DNA from: Streptomyces indicus
GTDB lineage: Bacteria; Actinomycetota; Actinomycetes; Streptomycetales; Streptomycetaceae
Length of the DNA stretch: 64,000 nt
Direction of reading: 5' to 3'
Assembly: GCF_900100315.1 (NCBI RefSeq)
Contig: NZ_FNFF01000001.1
Coordinates: 372,001 to 436,000 of the forward strand
Of this stretch, positions 11,221 to 19,807 are shown in pieces. Numbering within the stretch: the first letter of the stretch is position 1; each line of letters opens with the position of its first letter. The notes under the pieces are model-generated. The model was given only the letters and a program-made list of their open reading frames with translations. It ran no database searches and was not told where the DNA came from. Both the position numbers and the translations under genes were made by a program.

Positions 11221-12431
11221 GGGGCCTCCCGGCGGGTGTGGGTCCGAGTGAGCAGGGCGGTCAACTCCGCCCATTGGGCGTCGAGTTGGCGTACGACGGT
11301 CTCGTTGCGCTCGGCGAGGGTCCGCCGGATGTCGGGCGCCTGTTTCTCCAAGGCCCTGAACTGGTCGAGCAGTCGCTCGGCGTCCAGCTCGCCCGCGGGG
11401 TGGGAGTGCGCGGCGAGGCCCATGCGGTCCATGAGCGCGCGGCTCTTCGCGGCGTACCCGAGGGCGAGCGTCGGGGTTCCGGTGTGCAGGGCGCAGACCA
11501 GGTTGTGGTAGCGGGTCGCCACCACCGCGTCCGCGGCCGCCGTCTCCTTCATCAGGTCGGCGAGCGAGACAACTTCGGCCAGGCTGACCAGCGGTGAGTC
11601 CACGGCGTCGCGGATCGCGGCCGCCACGGGTGTGTCGCAGGTGTCGCCGGTGAGCAGCCGTACCGTCCTGCCTTCCTCGGCCAGCACCCGGACGAACCGG
11701 GTCACCCCGTCCACGTAACGTCGGTGGAGTACGGCCGCGCGGGCGCGGTCGTCGTTGCCGCCGTGGAAGTCCATGACGCCCACGCACACCGGTCCTGGCA
11801 GGCCCCCCGGCTCCGCAGGCGGCGGCGCCGGGAGCGCGAAGGCCAGGTCGGGGAAGACCTTGTCGCGCGCGGTGTCCACGCCCATCGACCGCAGCGCGTC
11901 GCGGGACAGGGTGTCGCGGTAGGAGCGGTACGCGGCCAGGCGTGCGGACCGGCGCACCAGGGCGCGCACCGGCCGGTCGCGGATCGTGTCCGCGCCGACG
12001 CCGACCAGGGCCACGGGCGTGCCGAGGAGCCGGCCGCTCGCGCAGAGCAGGAACAGCGCGTACGGGAAACCCCAGGGCCGCAGCGGCAGGGTGGCCTCCA
12101 GGACGCCCATGCCCGGCACGATCACCACGTCGTGACGGCGCACCCAGACGGCGGTGCGGACCGCGTCGACGAGCTTGCCGAGTCCCTTGCCCGCGACGGC
12201 ACCCGCCCGCGACGCGGTCCGGTATTCGCCGCGGTACCAGTGCAGTCGAGTGGCGGGGATCCCGAAGCGCGCGGAGACGTTCTCGGGTCCGCCGCACAGC
12301 GCGTCCACGACCGCCTCGGGGTGCTGGGCCCTCAGGTATCCGAGGACGGCTTCCAGGGAGCCGTCGTTGCCGAGGTTGCCGGAGCCGAGGAGCCCGAACA
12401 CCCCGACCCGTAAAGGAGATCCGGCCGTCAT
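11217..12431 (-). CDS. Polysaccharide pyruvyl transferase family protein
   Basis: A 404-residue protein of the CsaB/WcaK-like pyruvyltransferase family, which transfers ketal pyruvate from PEP to sugars of secreted polymers. Seen: VGVFGLLGSGNLGNDGSLEAVLG at the start, the mid-region VGVGADTIRD, VCVGVMDFHGG and the C-terminal VVATRYHNLVCALHTGTPTLALGYAAKS. The last is the conserved R-x-H..A...G.P....Y. segment. It probably decorates the EPS repeat unit with acidic pyruvate. The ATG at 12431 overlaps the glycosyltransferase stop. Confidence 0.85.
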   Translation of the reverse strand: MTAGSPLRVGVFGLLGSGNLGNDGSLEAVLGYLRAQHPEAVVDALCGGPENVSARFGIPATRLHWYRGEYRTASRAGAVAGKGLGKLVDAVRTAVWVRRHDVVIVPGMGVLEATLPLRPWGFPYALFLLCASGRLLGTPVALVGVGADTIRDRPVRALVRRSARLAAYRSYRDTLSRDALRSMGVDTARDKVFPDLAFALPAPPPAEPGGLPGPVCVGVMDFHGGNDDRARAAVLHRRYVDGVTRFVRVLAEEGRTVRLLTGDTCDTPVAAAIRDAVDSPLVSLAEVVSLADLMKETAAADAVVATRYHNLVCALHTGTPTLALGYAAKSRALMDRMGLAAHSHPAGELDAERLLDQFRALEKQAPDIRRTLAERNETVVRQLDAQWAELTALLTRTHTRREAP

Positions 12432-13375
12432 GCCTGCCTCCCTTCGCGGCCCGCGACCAGCGCGTCGATGGACACGTCGAACCGGTCGGCGTCCACCGGC
12501 GCGCGGTCCTCCACCCGCTCCCCCGCCCCCGGCCGCAGCCGGCTGGCCATCCATACGGCCAGGTGCCGGTAGCAGGCGCGGCGATCCGCCGGGGTGAGCG
12601 GTGCGCGGCGGATCGCGGAGGCGAAGCCCCAGACGTACTCGGCGAGCAGACGGGGCGTCGGGTGCAGCCGGCCGGCCCGGCGCGGGTCGAGGTTGACGCA
12701 GCGCGAGCGCTTGGAGGGGTTGGCCCGTTCGGCGCGGGTGGGGTGGTCGCGGCGGAAGTAGAGGAGTTCGGGCACCTGGTGGAAGGCGCCGTGCAGGGTG
12801 ATCTCGGCGACGAAGGTGCGGTCGGCGTGGTGGTAGCTGTCGTGCGGCTTCACCTGCCGCAGCACGTCGGCGCGCATGACGCCGTAGAAGTCGTCGCCGC
12901 CGGGCTCGAAGAGCAGGCTGCGGAAGCGCTCGGGGGCGCTGGGCGAGTCGGTGTCGAGACCGTACGCGTAGGGCACCTTGACGCGGCCGTCGCCGTCGAT
13001 GACCGCCTGGCCGGAGTGTGCGAGGACGATGTCGGGGCGTTCGTCCAGGGCCTCCACGCAGCGCTTGAGCAGGTCGCGGGCGTAGAGGTCGTCGTGCGAG
13101 GCCCACTTGAAGAGTTCGCCGCGGCACTCGGTGAACACGTAGTTGTGGTTGGGTGCGGCGCCGATGTTCTCCGGCAGCCGTATGTAGCGGATACGGGAGT
13201 CGCGTGCCGCGTAGCTGCGGCAGATCTCCCGCGTCCCGTCCGTCGAGGCGTTGTCGGAGATGACCAGTTCGAAGTTGTCGTAGGTCTGCCCGAGCAGGGC
13301 CTCGAGCGATTCGGCCAGGTACTGCTCGCCGTTGTAGACAGGCAGGCCGATGCTCAGCCGAGGGTGGGTGGTCAT
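12428..13375 (-). CDS. Family 2 glycosyltransferase
   Basis: A 315-residue GT-A enzyme. The fold starts with LSIGLPVYNGEQYLAESL, then SDNASTDGTREIC, and the metal-binding region is FKWASHDDLY, where the DxD position is HDD. There are no membrane segments, so it should be a cytosolic or peripheral enzyme adding one sugar of the repeat unit. It lies between Wzx and the pyruvyltransferase and overlaps both by 4 bases. Confidence 0.88.
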   Translation of the reverse strand: MTTHPRLSIGLPVYNGEQYLAESLEALLGQTYDNFELVISDNASTDGTREICRSYAARDSRIRYIRLPENIGAAPNHNYVFTECRGELFKWASHDDLYARDLLKRCVEALDERPDIVLAHSGQAVIDGDGRVKVPYAYGLDTDSPSAPERFRSLLFEPGGDDFYGVMRADVLRQVKPHDSYHHADRTFVAEITLHGAFHQVPELLYFRRDHPTRAERANPSKRSRCVNLDPRRAGRLHPTPRLLAEYVWGFASAIRRAPLTPADRRACYRHLAVWMASRLRPGAGERVEDRAPVDADRFDVSIDALVAGREGRQA

Positions 13376-14688
13376 GGCGTCCTCACTTTGCTGATGGGGG
13401 GTGGGTGGTACTCCCGCAGGGCGGAGCGCATCTGCCACCACCACACGGCCGAGCCGCAGACGGTGGCGGCGGCGACGCCCCAGGCCGAGCCGACGGTGCC
13501 GCCCAGGGCCGCACCGCCGAGTCCTCCGCCGACGTAGCAGGCGGAGGCGAACAGCTGGCAACGCAGGCTGCGGCGCGCGGCGGCGAGCGCGCGCAAGCCG
13601 GACGCGGCGCCGATGCCGAGTCCGACGCCGGCGACGCCGAGGGCGGCGGGCACGATCAGTTCGGAGGCGGCGGGCCAGACGTCGCCGAGGACGAGTTCGC
13701 CGAGTCCGTCCGGTACGAAGAGGAGGGCGGCTCCCCACAGCAGCGCGGCGACCGCCTGGCCGAGGCTGAGCCACAGGCAGAAGGTGCCGAGCCGCCCGGG
13801 TGCCTGGCGCAGGACGCGTGCCGCCTCGGCGACGGTGACCAGCGACAGGCCCATCACCACGGCGAGGAAGGGGCCGAGGAGCAGTTCGGCGCCGCGGACC
13901 ACGCCCACGGCGCCGACCCCGACGATCGCGCCGAGTCCGTAGGCGCGCAGCTGGGCCGCGCCGCTGACGCCGACGTTCTCGACGAGGTAGCGGTAGCCGA
14001 GGTCGCGGTGCTCGCGCAGCCAGGTGCGCAGCCCCGTGACGCGGGGCCGGATACGGGACTGGAGGCAGCCGTAGGCGGCGGCCGCCCCGGCGGATCCGCC
14101 CCAGGCGAGCACGAACGCGGTGACGCTGCCCACACGCGCCGCGAGCACCAGGGCCGGGACGAGCGCGATCCCCCACGCGAGGTCGTTGACGAACGCCTTG
14201 CGCCCATCGCCGGCGGCGAAGAACGTGAAGCGCCAGGCGTCCTGGAGGAGCAGTCCGGGCAGCACCAGGCCGAGTCCGGCGAAGGCGAAGCCGAGCCGGC
14301 CGCCGGCCGCCAGGCCCACGCCGAGGCTGAGGGCGCCGAGGGCGAGTCCTGTGCCGAGAGCGGTGCCGGTCGCGCGGGCCGAGGCCTCGCGCCACGACGG
14401 CTCCGGTACGCCGCTGAAGCGCACCACGAGCGGGTCGGTGGCGATGCCGCGAGAGACGCTGAGCACGACCCCGTAGGTCACCCAGGCCAGGCTGAACACG
14501 CCGAAGGCGGTCAGGCCGAGCGAGCGGGCGACGTAGATGCCCACCGCGAAGTTGGTCAGGCTGGAGGCCGCCTGGTCGGCGAGGCCCCAGGACAGCCGGC
14601 CCGCGACGGCGCGCCAGGCCGTGGGCCGGGCGTGCCGGGCCCGTGCCGCCGGCACCGCCTGCTCCTCCTCGGTGGTCATCGCCGTCAT
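13372..14688 (-). CDS. Wzx-type polysaccharide flippase
   Basis: A 438-residue integral membrane protein with about 12 hydrophobic stretches and few charged residues after residue 45. The opening LSWGLADQAASSLTNFAVGIYVARSL resembles MATE/MurJ/Wzx flippases of polysaccharide export. It should flip undecaprenyl-linked repeat units to the outer face, where the Wzy-like protein (20983-22272) polymerises them. It is the only flippase candidate in the locus. ATG at 14688 overlaps the DUF4910 stop by 4 bases. Confidence 0.82.
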   Translation of the reverse strand: MTAMTTEEEQAVPAARARHARPTAWRAVAGRLSWGLADQAASSLTNFAVGIYVARSLGLTAFGVFSLAWVTYGVVLSVSRGIATDPLVVRFSGVPEPSWREASARATGTALGTGLALGALSLGVGLAAGGRLGFAFAGLGLVLPGLLLQDAWRFTFFAAGDGRKAFVNDLAWGIALVPALVLAARVGSVTAFVLAWGGSAGAAAAYGCLQSRIRPRVTGLRTWLREHRDLGYRYLVENVGVSGAAQLRAYGLGAIVGVGAVGVVRGAELLLGPFLAVVMGLSLVTVAEAARVLRQAPGRLGTFCLWLSLGQAVAALLWGAALLFVPDGLGELVLGDVWPAASELIVPAALGVAGVGLGIGAASGLRALAAARRSLRCQLFASACYVGGGLGGAALGGTVGSAWGVAAATVCGSAVWWWQMRSALREYHPPPISKVRTP

Positions 14689-15959
14689 TCCTTGATCAGT
14701 TCGGCGCGGTGCAGTGCATCGGCCGCGGCGGCGACGACGGCGAAGGACAGCCCGGAGCGCTCGGCGATGTCGAGGAGGGTGTGGTCTCCGTCGGCGAGGC
14801 TGAGCACCCACAGCATCGCCATCTGCGCCTCCTTGGCGTCGCTGCGGCCGCCGAGTGCGTCGTACAGTCCGCGCCGGCCCAGCTGCGGTTCGCCGTACGG
14901 GCTGAGGTTGACGTAGCGGCGGTTGCGGTCGAGCAGGGCGAAGGCCTCGCGGCAGACGGCGAGGGTGTCCGCCATCGCCTCGGGCGAGACGAAGGCCGGG
15001 TTGTCGGCGGAGGTGTGGTACTCGGGGTAGCCGGCGTACGGGGTACGGCTGAGCGAGCCGACGCCCAGGTCGAACCCGGGCGAGCAGTACTGCCGTTCGT
15101 CGTAGCCGTAGGGGGTGAACTCGGCGACGCGGTGGGGGCGTTGAGATTCCCTGAGCACGTGCCGCAGGGCGCGGTCGATCTCCGCGTCGCCGCGTCTGCT
15201 CTGCTTGTACGTGAGCCGGCCCGGGTCGCCGGCGCAGGCGAGGACGAGCCCGTGCTTGATCCGGTCGATGCGTTCCTGGTTGCGGGCCAGCCAGGTGATC
15301 GCGCCGATGGTGCCGGGTGCGTAGATGAACCGGTAGGTGTAGTGCGGGGTGGTCGCGGCCAACTCCCGTGCCAGGAAGGTCGCGACGGCGATGCCGGCGA
15401 GGTTGTCGTTGGCGAGCGAGGGGTGGCAGACGTGGCAGGAGACGATCACCTCGTCGGCGGTCCGTCCGGGGATCACGTGCTCGGCGTAGGTGAGATGGCC
15501 GTCCTCGAGCGTGGAGTCGATACGGACCTCGTAGTCCCCGTCCGGCAGCGCGTCCAGGGTTTCCTGCGCGAGGCAGAAGCCCCAGTCGGGCTGGTAGTAA
15601 CTCGTGCGGTACGGGACCCACTCGGGGTGGTCGGGCAGGGTGTGCAGGTGCGGGCGCAGTTCGGCGAGGGGCATCGTGGCCGAGACGGGCACGCTGTAGC
15701 CGAGCACGTGCAGGCTGGACGCGGCGAAGTCGATGACGCGGCGGCCGGTGGCGTCGGCGACGTAGGCGTCCCGGATGTTCCACTCCTGCGGGACGGTCCA
15801 GTCGAGCACCTGCGTGCCGGTCGGCACCTCGTGCACCCGCAGCGGCAGGTACTCCCCCACGATGTCCAGGGTGGCGCGTACGCCGTCGCCGGTGAGGGAG
15901 CGGCAGATCGGGTACAGCCGCTCCACCAGCGCGTGCATCTGCTCACCGGGAGAGGTCAT
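14685..15959 (-). CDS. DUF4910 protein (M28-like aminopeptidase fold)
   Basis: A 424-residue protein of the DUF4910 family, whose fold resembles M28 zinc aminopeptidases. Potential metal ligands are visible in SCHVCHPSLANDN (H179 and D185), the nearby CSPGFD and EYHTSADNPA. The C-terminal 60 or so residues look like a winged-helix module. DUF4910 genes recur in polysaccharide clusters beside nucleotide-sugar genes, but no biochemical role is established that I can cite. Being cytosolic (no signal peptide), it may hydrolyse an amide on a sugar nucleotide or lipid intermediate rather than peptides. ATG at 15959 overlaps the epimerase stop. Confidence 0.8.
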   Translation of the reverse strand: MTSPGEQMHALVERLYPICRSLTGDGVRATLDIVGEYLPLRVHEVPTGTQVLDWTVPQEWNIRDAYVADATGRRVIDFAASSLHVLGYSVPVSATMPLAELRPHLHTLPDHPEWVPYRTSYYQPDWGFCLAQETLDALPDGDYEVRIDSTLEDGHLTYAEHVIPGRTADEVIVSCHVCHPSLANDNLAGIAVATFLARELAATTPHYTYRFIYAPGTIGAITWLARNQERIDRIKHGLVLACAGDPGRLTYKQSRRGDAEIDRALRHVLRESQRPHRVAEFTPYGYDERQYCSPGFDLGVGSLSRTPYAGYPEYHTSADNPAFVSPEAMADTLAVCREAFALLDRNRRYVNLSPYGEPQLGRRGLYDALGGRSDAKEAQMAMLWVLSLADGDHTLLDIAERSGLSFAVVAAAADALHRAELIKE

Positions 15960-16981
15960 CGGCGCCACCGCAGGGTGTCGTCCACGGATCCGGCGTCCGC
16001 GGCCCGGCGCAGCACGGCCAGGCGCGTGAACCGCTGCTCGAAGCCTTCGCGGGTCAGGCCGAACTCGCGGTAGGCGTCGGCGAGTTCGAGTGCGCCCTGC
16101 TTCACCGTCCACGTGCAGTCGAAGCCCTCGACCGCGGCGCGGAACCGGGAGAAGTCCACGCGGTAGGAGCGCGGGTCGGCGCCCGTCTCGCCCGTGATCA
16201 CCACCTGTGCGCCGGCCACCGCCTCGGCGACCTGGTCGGCGATCTCGGCGACCGTGACGTTGTTGGTCTCGCTGCCGATGTTGAACGCCCGGTCGTGCAC
16301 GGCCTCCCTGGGCGCGTCGAGGGCGGCCATGAACGCGCGGGCGATGTCTGCGGCGTGCACCAGCGGCCGCCACGGGGTGCCGTCGGAGAGCACACGCACC
16401 TCGCCGGTCAGCAGGGCGTGCCCGACCAGGTTGTTGAGCACGATGTCGGCGCGCAGCCGGGGCGAGAACCCGAAGGCGGTGGCGTTGCGCAGGTAGACCG
16501 GGGTGAAGTCGGAGTCGGCGAGGGCGTGCAGGTCGTCCTCGACGCGCACCTTGGACTCGGCGTACGGGGTCACGGGGCGCAGCGGCGCGTCCTCCGTCAC
16601 GAGGTCGTCGCCGCCCGCCGCGCCGTACACGGAGCAGGTGGAGGCGTACAGGAAGCGCCGCACTCCGGCGTCCCGCGCCAGCCGCGCCAGCCGTACGGAG
16701 GCGTGGTGGTTGATGTCGTACGTGAGCTCGGGGGCGAGCGAGCCGAGCGGGTCGTTGGAGAGCGCGGCCAGGTGGATCACGGCCTCGACCCCGGCCAGGT
16801 GTTCGGCGGTGATGTCCCGCAGGTCGGTGCGGTGGCCCGGCGGGTCGTCGGGCGCGGGTCCGAGGACGCAGTCGGCGAAGAGTCCGGCGTCGAGGCCGGT
16901 GACCTCGTGTCCGGCGGCGGCGAGGACGGGTGCCATGACGGTGCCCAGGTAGCCCTGGTGTCCGGTGAGCAGTACGCGCAC
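15956..16981 (-). CDS. NAD-dependent sugar epimerase/dehydratase (SDR)
   Basis: A 341-residue extended SDR. The nucleotide motif is TGHQGYLG at residues 6-13, a variant of GxxGxxG. STCSVYGAAGG and the catalytic YAESK follow. The second half (LSDGTPWRPLVHAADIARAFMAAL) matches UDP-glucose 4-epimerase-like enzymes. It probably acts on the nucleotide sugar made by the neighbouring cytidylyltransferase; it does not look like a classical CDP-glucose 4,6-dehydratase. GTG start at 16981, 3 bases after the PIG-L gene. Confidence 0.85.
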   Translation of the reverse strand: MRVLLTGHQGYLGTVMAPVLAAAGHEVTGLDAGLFADCVLGPAPDDPPGHRTDLRDITAEHLAGVEAVIHLAALSNDPLGSLAPELTYDINHHASVRLARLARDAGVRRFLYASTCSVYGAAGGDDLVTEDAPLRPVTPYAESKVRVEDDLHALADSDFTPVYLRNATAFGFSPRLRADIVLNNLVGHALLTGEVRVLSDGTPWRPLVHAADIARAFMAALDAPREAVHDRAFNIGSETNNVTVAEIADQVAEAVAGAQVVITGETGADPRSYRVDFSRFRAAVEGFDCTWTVKQGALELADAYREFGLTREGFEQRFTRLAVLRRAADAGSVDDTLRWRR

Positions 16982-16984
16982 GGT

Positions 16985-17635
16985 TCAACCCCCCAGGTTG
17001 AGAACGAGTTTGGTGACGGCGAAGGCCTCGGCGTAGCGGGCGTGGCATTCGATGCCGCGGATCCGGGCGAGCCCGAGGAAGGCCTCCCGGTCGTACCAGG
17101 ACCGGTGGTGCTGCGAGGGGTAGTGCTCCTCCAGGAGCCGCACCTTCTCCTCGGCGGTCTCGGGCGTGAGGGGCTGGTAGGCCACCGGGCGGCCGAGGTC
17201 GCCGTCCCATTTGGCGATCTCGTAGCCGAGGACGAGGTGGTCGCGGAACGCCGTGGTCATCAGCCGGGCGAGGCCGCGGTGGTCCTGGTGGGCGTCGTCG
17301 GTGCGCGGGGAGAGGACGAGGTCGGGTGCGGTCCGCAGGCGCAGCTCCTCGACGGCGGACTTGGCCTCCTCCCAGTGCGCGGGCATGCGTCCGTCGGGCA
17401 GCTTCAGGACGGTCAGGGCGAGTTCGGCGTCCGGGCAGAAGGCGGTGAGCGCGGCCTGCTCCTCCTGCTCGCGCGCGCTGCCGCCGCCGGACAGCACCAG
17501 GACGTCCACGCGCAGCCCGGGCCGTGCGCGGCACAGCGCGAGGAGGGTGCCGCCGGCACCGATGGCGATGTCGTCGCAGTGCGCGCCCACCGCCACCACG
17601 CGGTCCACGCCGCCCGCGGCGCCGAGCCGGATCAC
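16985..17635 (-). CDS. PIG-L family deacetylase
   Basis: A 216-residue zinc-dependent N-deacetylase of the LmbE/PIG-L fold. The metal motif AVGAHCDDIAIGAGG (family consensus AHPDDE; here AHCDD) is at about residues 15-29, and SPRTDDAHQDHRGLARL supplies the distal HxxH. It has no signal peptide, so it acts in the cytosol on an N-acetylated sugar or intermediate. Substitution of Pro by Cys and of Glu by Ile in the AHPDDE motif is seen in sugar-cluster members of the family. The GTG at 17635 overlaps the cytidylyltransferase stop. Confidence 0.85.
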   Translation of the reverse strand: MIRLGAAGGVDRVVAVGAHCDDIAIGAGGTLLALCRARPGLRVDVLVLSGGGSAREQEEQAALTAFCPDAELALTVLKLPDGRMPAHWEEAKSAVEELRLRTAPDLVLSPRTDDAHQDHRGLARLMTTAFRDHLVLGYEIAKWDGDLGRPVAYQPLTPETAEEKVRLLEEHYPSQHHRSWYDREAFLGLARIRGIECHARYAEAFAVTKLVLNLGG

Positions 17636-18426
17636 GCGCCCACCCCCGCGTGGTCCTGCTCCCACAGGGCCCAGGGGCGCTCGCCGCGCGTGTACGCGGC
17701 GTCGAGCGCGGCCCGTTCCTTCACGGTGTCGGTCGGTTTCCAGAAGCCGCGGTGCTGGTGGGCCACGAGCCGTCCGCGCTTGGCGAGTTGGGCGCAGCCG
17801 TCGGCGACGAGGTCGCCGTTCTCCGGTATGTGGTCGAAGACTTCCTGGCGGAGCACGAAGTAGCCGCCGTTCTCCCACAGCGGCAGTTCGCTCACGGCGG
17901 TGATGCCGCCCACGAGGCCGTCCTCGCCGAGGTCCACGCAGTGGAACGAGGACTGCGGGGGCACGACCATCATCGACGCGCCGGCGTCCCGCTTCTCGAA
18001 GGACTCGATCATCTCCGGCAGGGGTGCGTCGGTGAGCACATCGGCGTAGTTGGCGAGGAACATCTCGTCGCCGTCGAGGTGGTGGCGGACCCGGCGCAGC
18101 CGTTCGCCGATCGGGGACTCGATGCCGGTCTGCGCGAAGGTGATGGTCCAGTCGGCGATGTCGGTGGACAGGAGCTCGGTGCGGCCGCCGCGCAGCACGA
18201 AGTCGTTGGAGGTGGTCTCCTCGTAGTTGAGGAAGAAGTCCTTGATGTGGTGGGCGCCGTAGCCGAGGCAGAGGATGAACTCGGTGTGCCCGAAGTACGC
18301 GTAGTAGCGCATGACATGCCAGATCAGCGGGCGGGGCCCGACCATCGCCATGGGCTTGGGCACGTCGTCGGTGTCGCTGTTGCGCATCCGCATGCCGTAA
18401 CCGCCGCAGAACAGAACGACCTTCAT
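17632..18426 (-). CDS. rfbF: Glucose-1-phosphate cytidylyltransferase-like nucleotidyltransferase
   Basis: A 264-residue sugar-1-phosphate nucleotidyltransferase close to RfbF. It forms CDP-glucose (or a related NDP-sugar) from CTP. VLFCGGYGMRMRN near the start, VPKPMAMVGPRPLIWHVMRYYA and the C-terminal HRGFWKPTDTVKERAAL match RfbF closely. Usually RfbG (4,6-dehydratase) follows; none is present here. The ATG at 18426 has GGAGGCG upstream and overlaps the methyltransferase stop. Confidence 0.9.
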   Translation of the reverse strand: MKVVLFCGGYGMRMRNSDTDDVPKPMAMVGPRPLIWHVMRYYAYFGHTEFILCLGYGAHHIKDFFLNYEETTSNDFVLRGGRTELLSTDIADWTITFAQTGIESPIGERLRRVRHHLDGDEMFLANYADVLTDAPLPEMIESFEKRDAGASMMVVPPQSSFHCVDLGEDGLVGGITAVSELPLWENGGYFVLRQEVFDHIPENGDLVADGCAQLAKRGRLVAHQHRGFWKPTDTVKERAALDAAYTRGERPWALWEQDHAGVGA

Positions 18427-19658
18427 CGCGACGCCTCCACCACAATCAGTTCCGGTACGGGGAACACGAGACGGCCGCCCCACTCGTGCACGTATGCCAG
18501 CTGTTCGGTGAGTTCGGCCCGCAGGTTCCAGGGCAGGACGAGCACGTAGTCCGGCCGGTCGTCGGCGATCCGCTCGGGCGGCAGGATCGGGATGCGGGTG
18601 CCGGGCGTGTACCGGCCGTGCTTGTACGGGTTCCGGTCGACCGTGTACGCGAGCAGGTCGGGCCGGATGCCGCAGTGGTTGAGCAGGGTGTTGCCCTTGC
18701 CGGGGGCGCCGTAGCCGACGACCGTCTCGCCGCGCTCGGCGGCCTCGATCAGGAACTTGAGCAGGTCGCGCCTGACCTTGGCGACGCGGGCGGAGAATTC
18801 CGCGTACCCGGTCAACTCCTGGAGTCCGGCGGCCTTTTCCCGGGCGAGTACGTCGGCCACGCGCCGGCTCGGTTCACCGGCCGTCTCGGCAGGCCGGGCC
18901 CACAGGCGGATCGAGCCGCCGTGCGTGGGCAGCAACTCCACGTCCACGAGGGCGAGTCCGCCGCTGGCGAGCGCCCGGATCGCGGAGGCGACCGTGTAGT
19001 ACTGGAAGTGCTCGTGGTAGATCGTGTCGTACTGGTTCTCCTCGATCAGCGTGAGGAGATGCTGCACCTCGACGGAGACCCAGCCGTCGTCGGCGACCAG
19101 GGCGCGCAGGCCTTGAGTGAAGCCGATGACGTCGGGGATGTGGGCGTACACGTTGTTCGCTACGACCAGGTCGGCCGGGCCGTGCTCGGCGCGCACGGCC
19201 GCGGCCGTCTCGGGGCCGAGGAAGGCGGTGAGGGTGGGCACGCCGTTGTCGCGGGCCGCGGCCCCGACGTTCACGGACGGTTCGATGCCCAGGCAGCGCA
19301 TCCCGCGGTCCACCACGTGCTTGAGGAGATAGCCGTCGTTGCTGGCCACTTCGACCACGAAGGCCTCGGGTCCGAGCGCGAGCCGGTCCACGGCCTCCGT
19401 GACGAAGGTGCGAGCGTGCTCCACCCAGGAGGTCGAGTACGAGGAGAAGTAGGCGTACTCCTGGAAGGTCTCCTCGGGTGTGATCAGCGGCGGGATCTGG
19501 GCCAGCCAGCACTCCGTGCAGACCCGCAGGTGCAGCGGGTACGCGGGCTCCGGCCGGTCCAGCTCGTCCGCGGCGAGGAAACTCTCGCACGGCGGGGTCG
19601 CCCCCAGGTCGACCACGCTCGCGAGCGCGGCCGAGCCGCACAGTCGGCATCGAGTCAT
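18423..19658 (-). CDS. Sugar C-methyltransferase (TylC3/NovU-like, zinc-binding)
   Basis: A 411-residue SAM-dependent methyltransferase with the three-part architecture of nucleotide-sugar C-3 methyltransferases. The N-terminal zinc site uses C4, C7, C47 and C50. The SAM-binding core includes VVEVASNDGYLL (101-112), and the C-terminal domain contains VVGYGAPGKGNTLLNH. The catalytic YHEHFQYYT motif corresponds to the Tyr-His-Glu-His region of TcaB9-type enzymes. It should add a branch methyl to a 4-keto-deoxy nucleotide sugar, so the polymer likely contains a branched sugar. It is preceded by a 113-base gap holding tandem repeats and has its own GGGGGG ribosome site. Confidence 0.88.
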   Translation of the reverse strand: MTRCRLCGSAALASVVDLGATPPCESFLAADELDRPEPAYPLHLRVCTECWLAQIPPLITPEETFQEYAYFSSYSTSWVEHARTFVTEAVDRLALGPEAFVVEVASNDGYLLKHVVDRGMRCLGIEPSVNVGAAARDNGVPTLTAFLGPETAAAVRAEHGPADLVVANNVYAHIPDVIGFTQGLRALVADDGWVSVEVQHLLTLIEENQYDTIYHEHFQYYTVASAIRALASGGLALVDVELLPTHGGSIRLWARPAETAGEPSRRVADVLAREKAAGLQELTGYAEFSARVAKVRRDLLKFLIEAAERGETVVGYGAPGKGNTLLNHCGIRPDLLAYTVDRNPYKHGRYTPGTRIPILPPERIADDRPDYVLVLPWNLRAELTEQLAYVHEWGGRLVFPVPELIVVEASR

Positions 19659-19687
19659 CTACTGCCCCCCATTGGTTCCGTCCCCCA

Positions 19688-19807
19688 CTGTTCGGTTCAC
19701 TGCTGTTCGGTTCACTGCTGTTCGGTTCACTGCTGTTCGGTTCACTGCTGTTCGGTTCACTGCTGAGCGCTTCATTGCTGAGCGCTTGACTGCTGAGCGC
19801 GGCCCGC
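19688..19807. repeat. 15-bp minisatellite, five exact plus three degenerate copies
   Basis: CTGTTCGGTTCACTG is repeated exactly five times at 19688-19762. Variants CTGAGCGCTTCATTG (19763-19777) and CTGAGCGCTTGACTG (19778-19792) and a partial copy follow. The array spans the intergenic gap and runs into the 3' end of the glycosyltransferase gene, whose TGA (19772-19774) lies in the sixth unit and whose last residues read AQQSSAQQ. Confidence 0.97.

Noticed and set aside
12428..17534. Very long alternative minus-strand frames (up to 949 codons) through the EPS cassette
   Set aside because: Only the 3' portion of each frame codes a recognisable protein; the upstream parts are Arg/Pro-rich shadows of the next gene. 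Starts were placed at the ATGA/GTGA overlaps instead.
19688..19807. CRISPR array
   Set aside because: Units are directly adjacent 15-mers with no spacers and no cas genes nearby.
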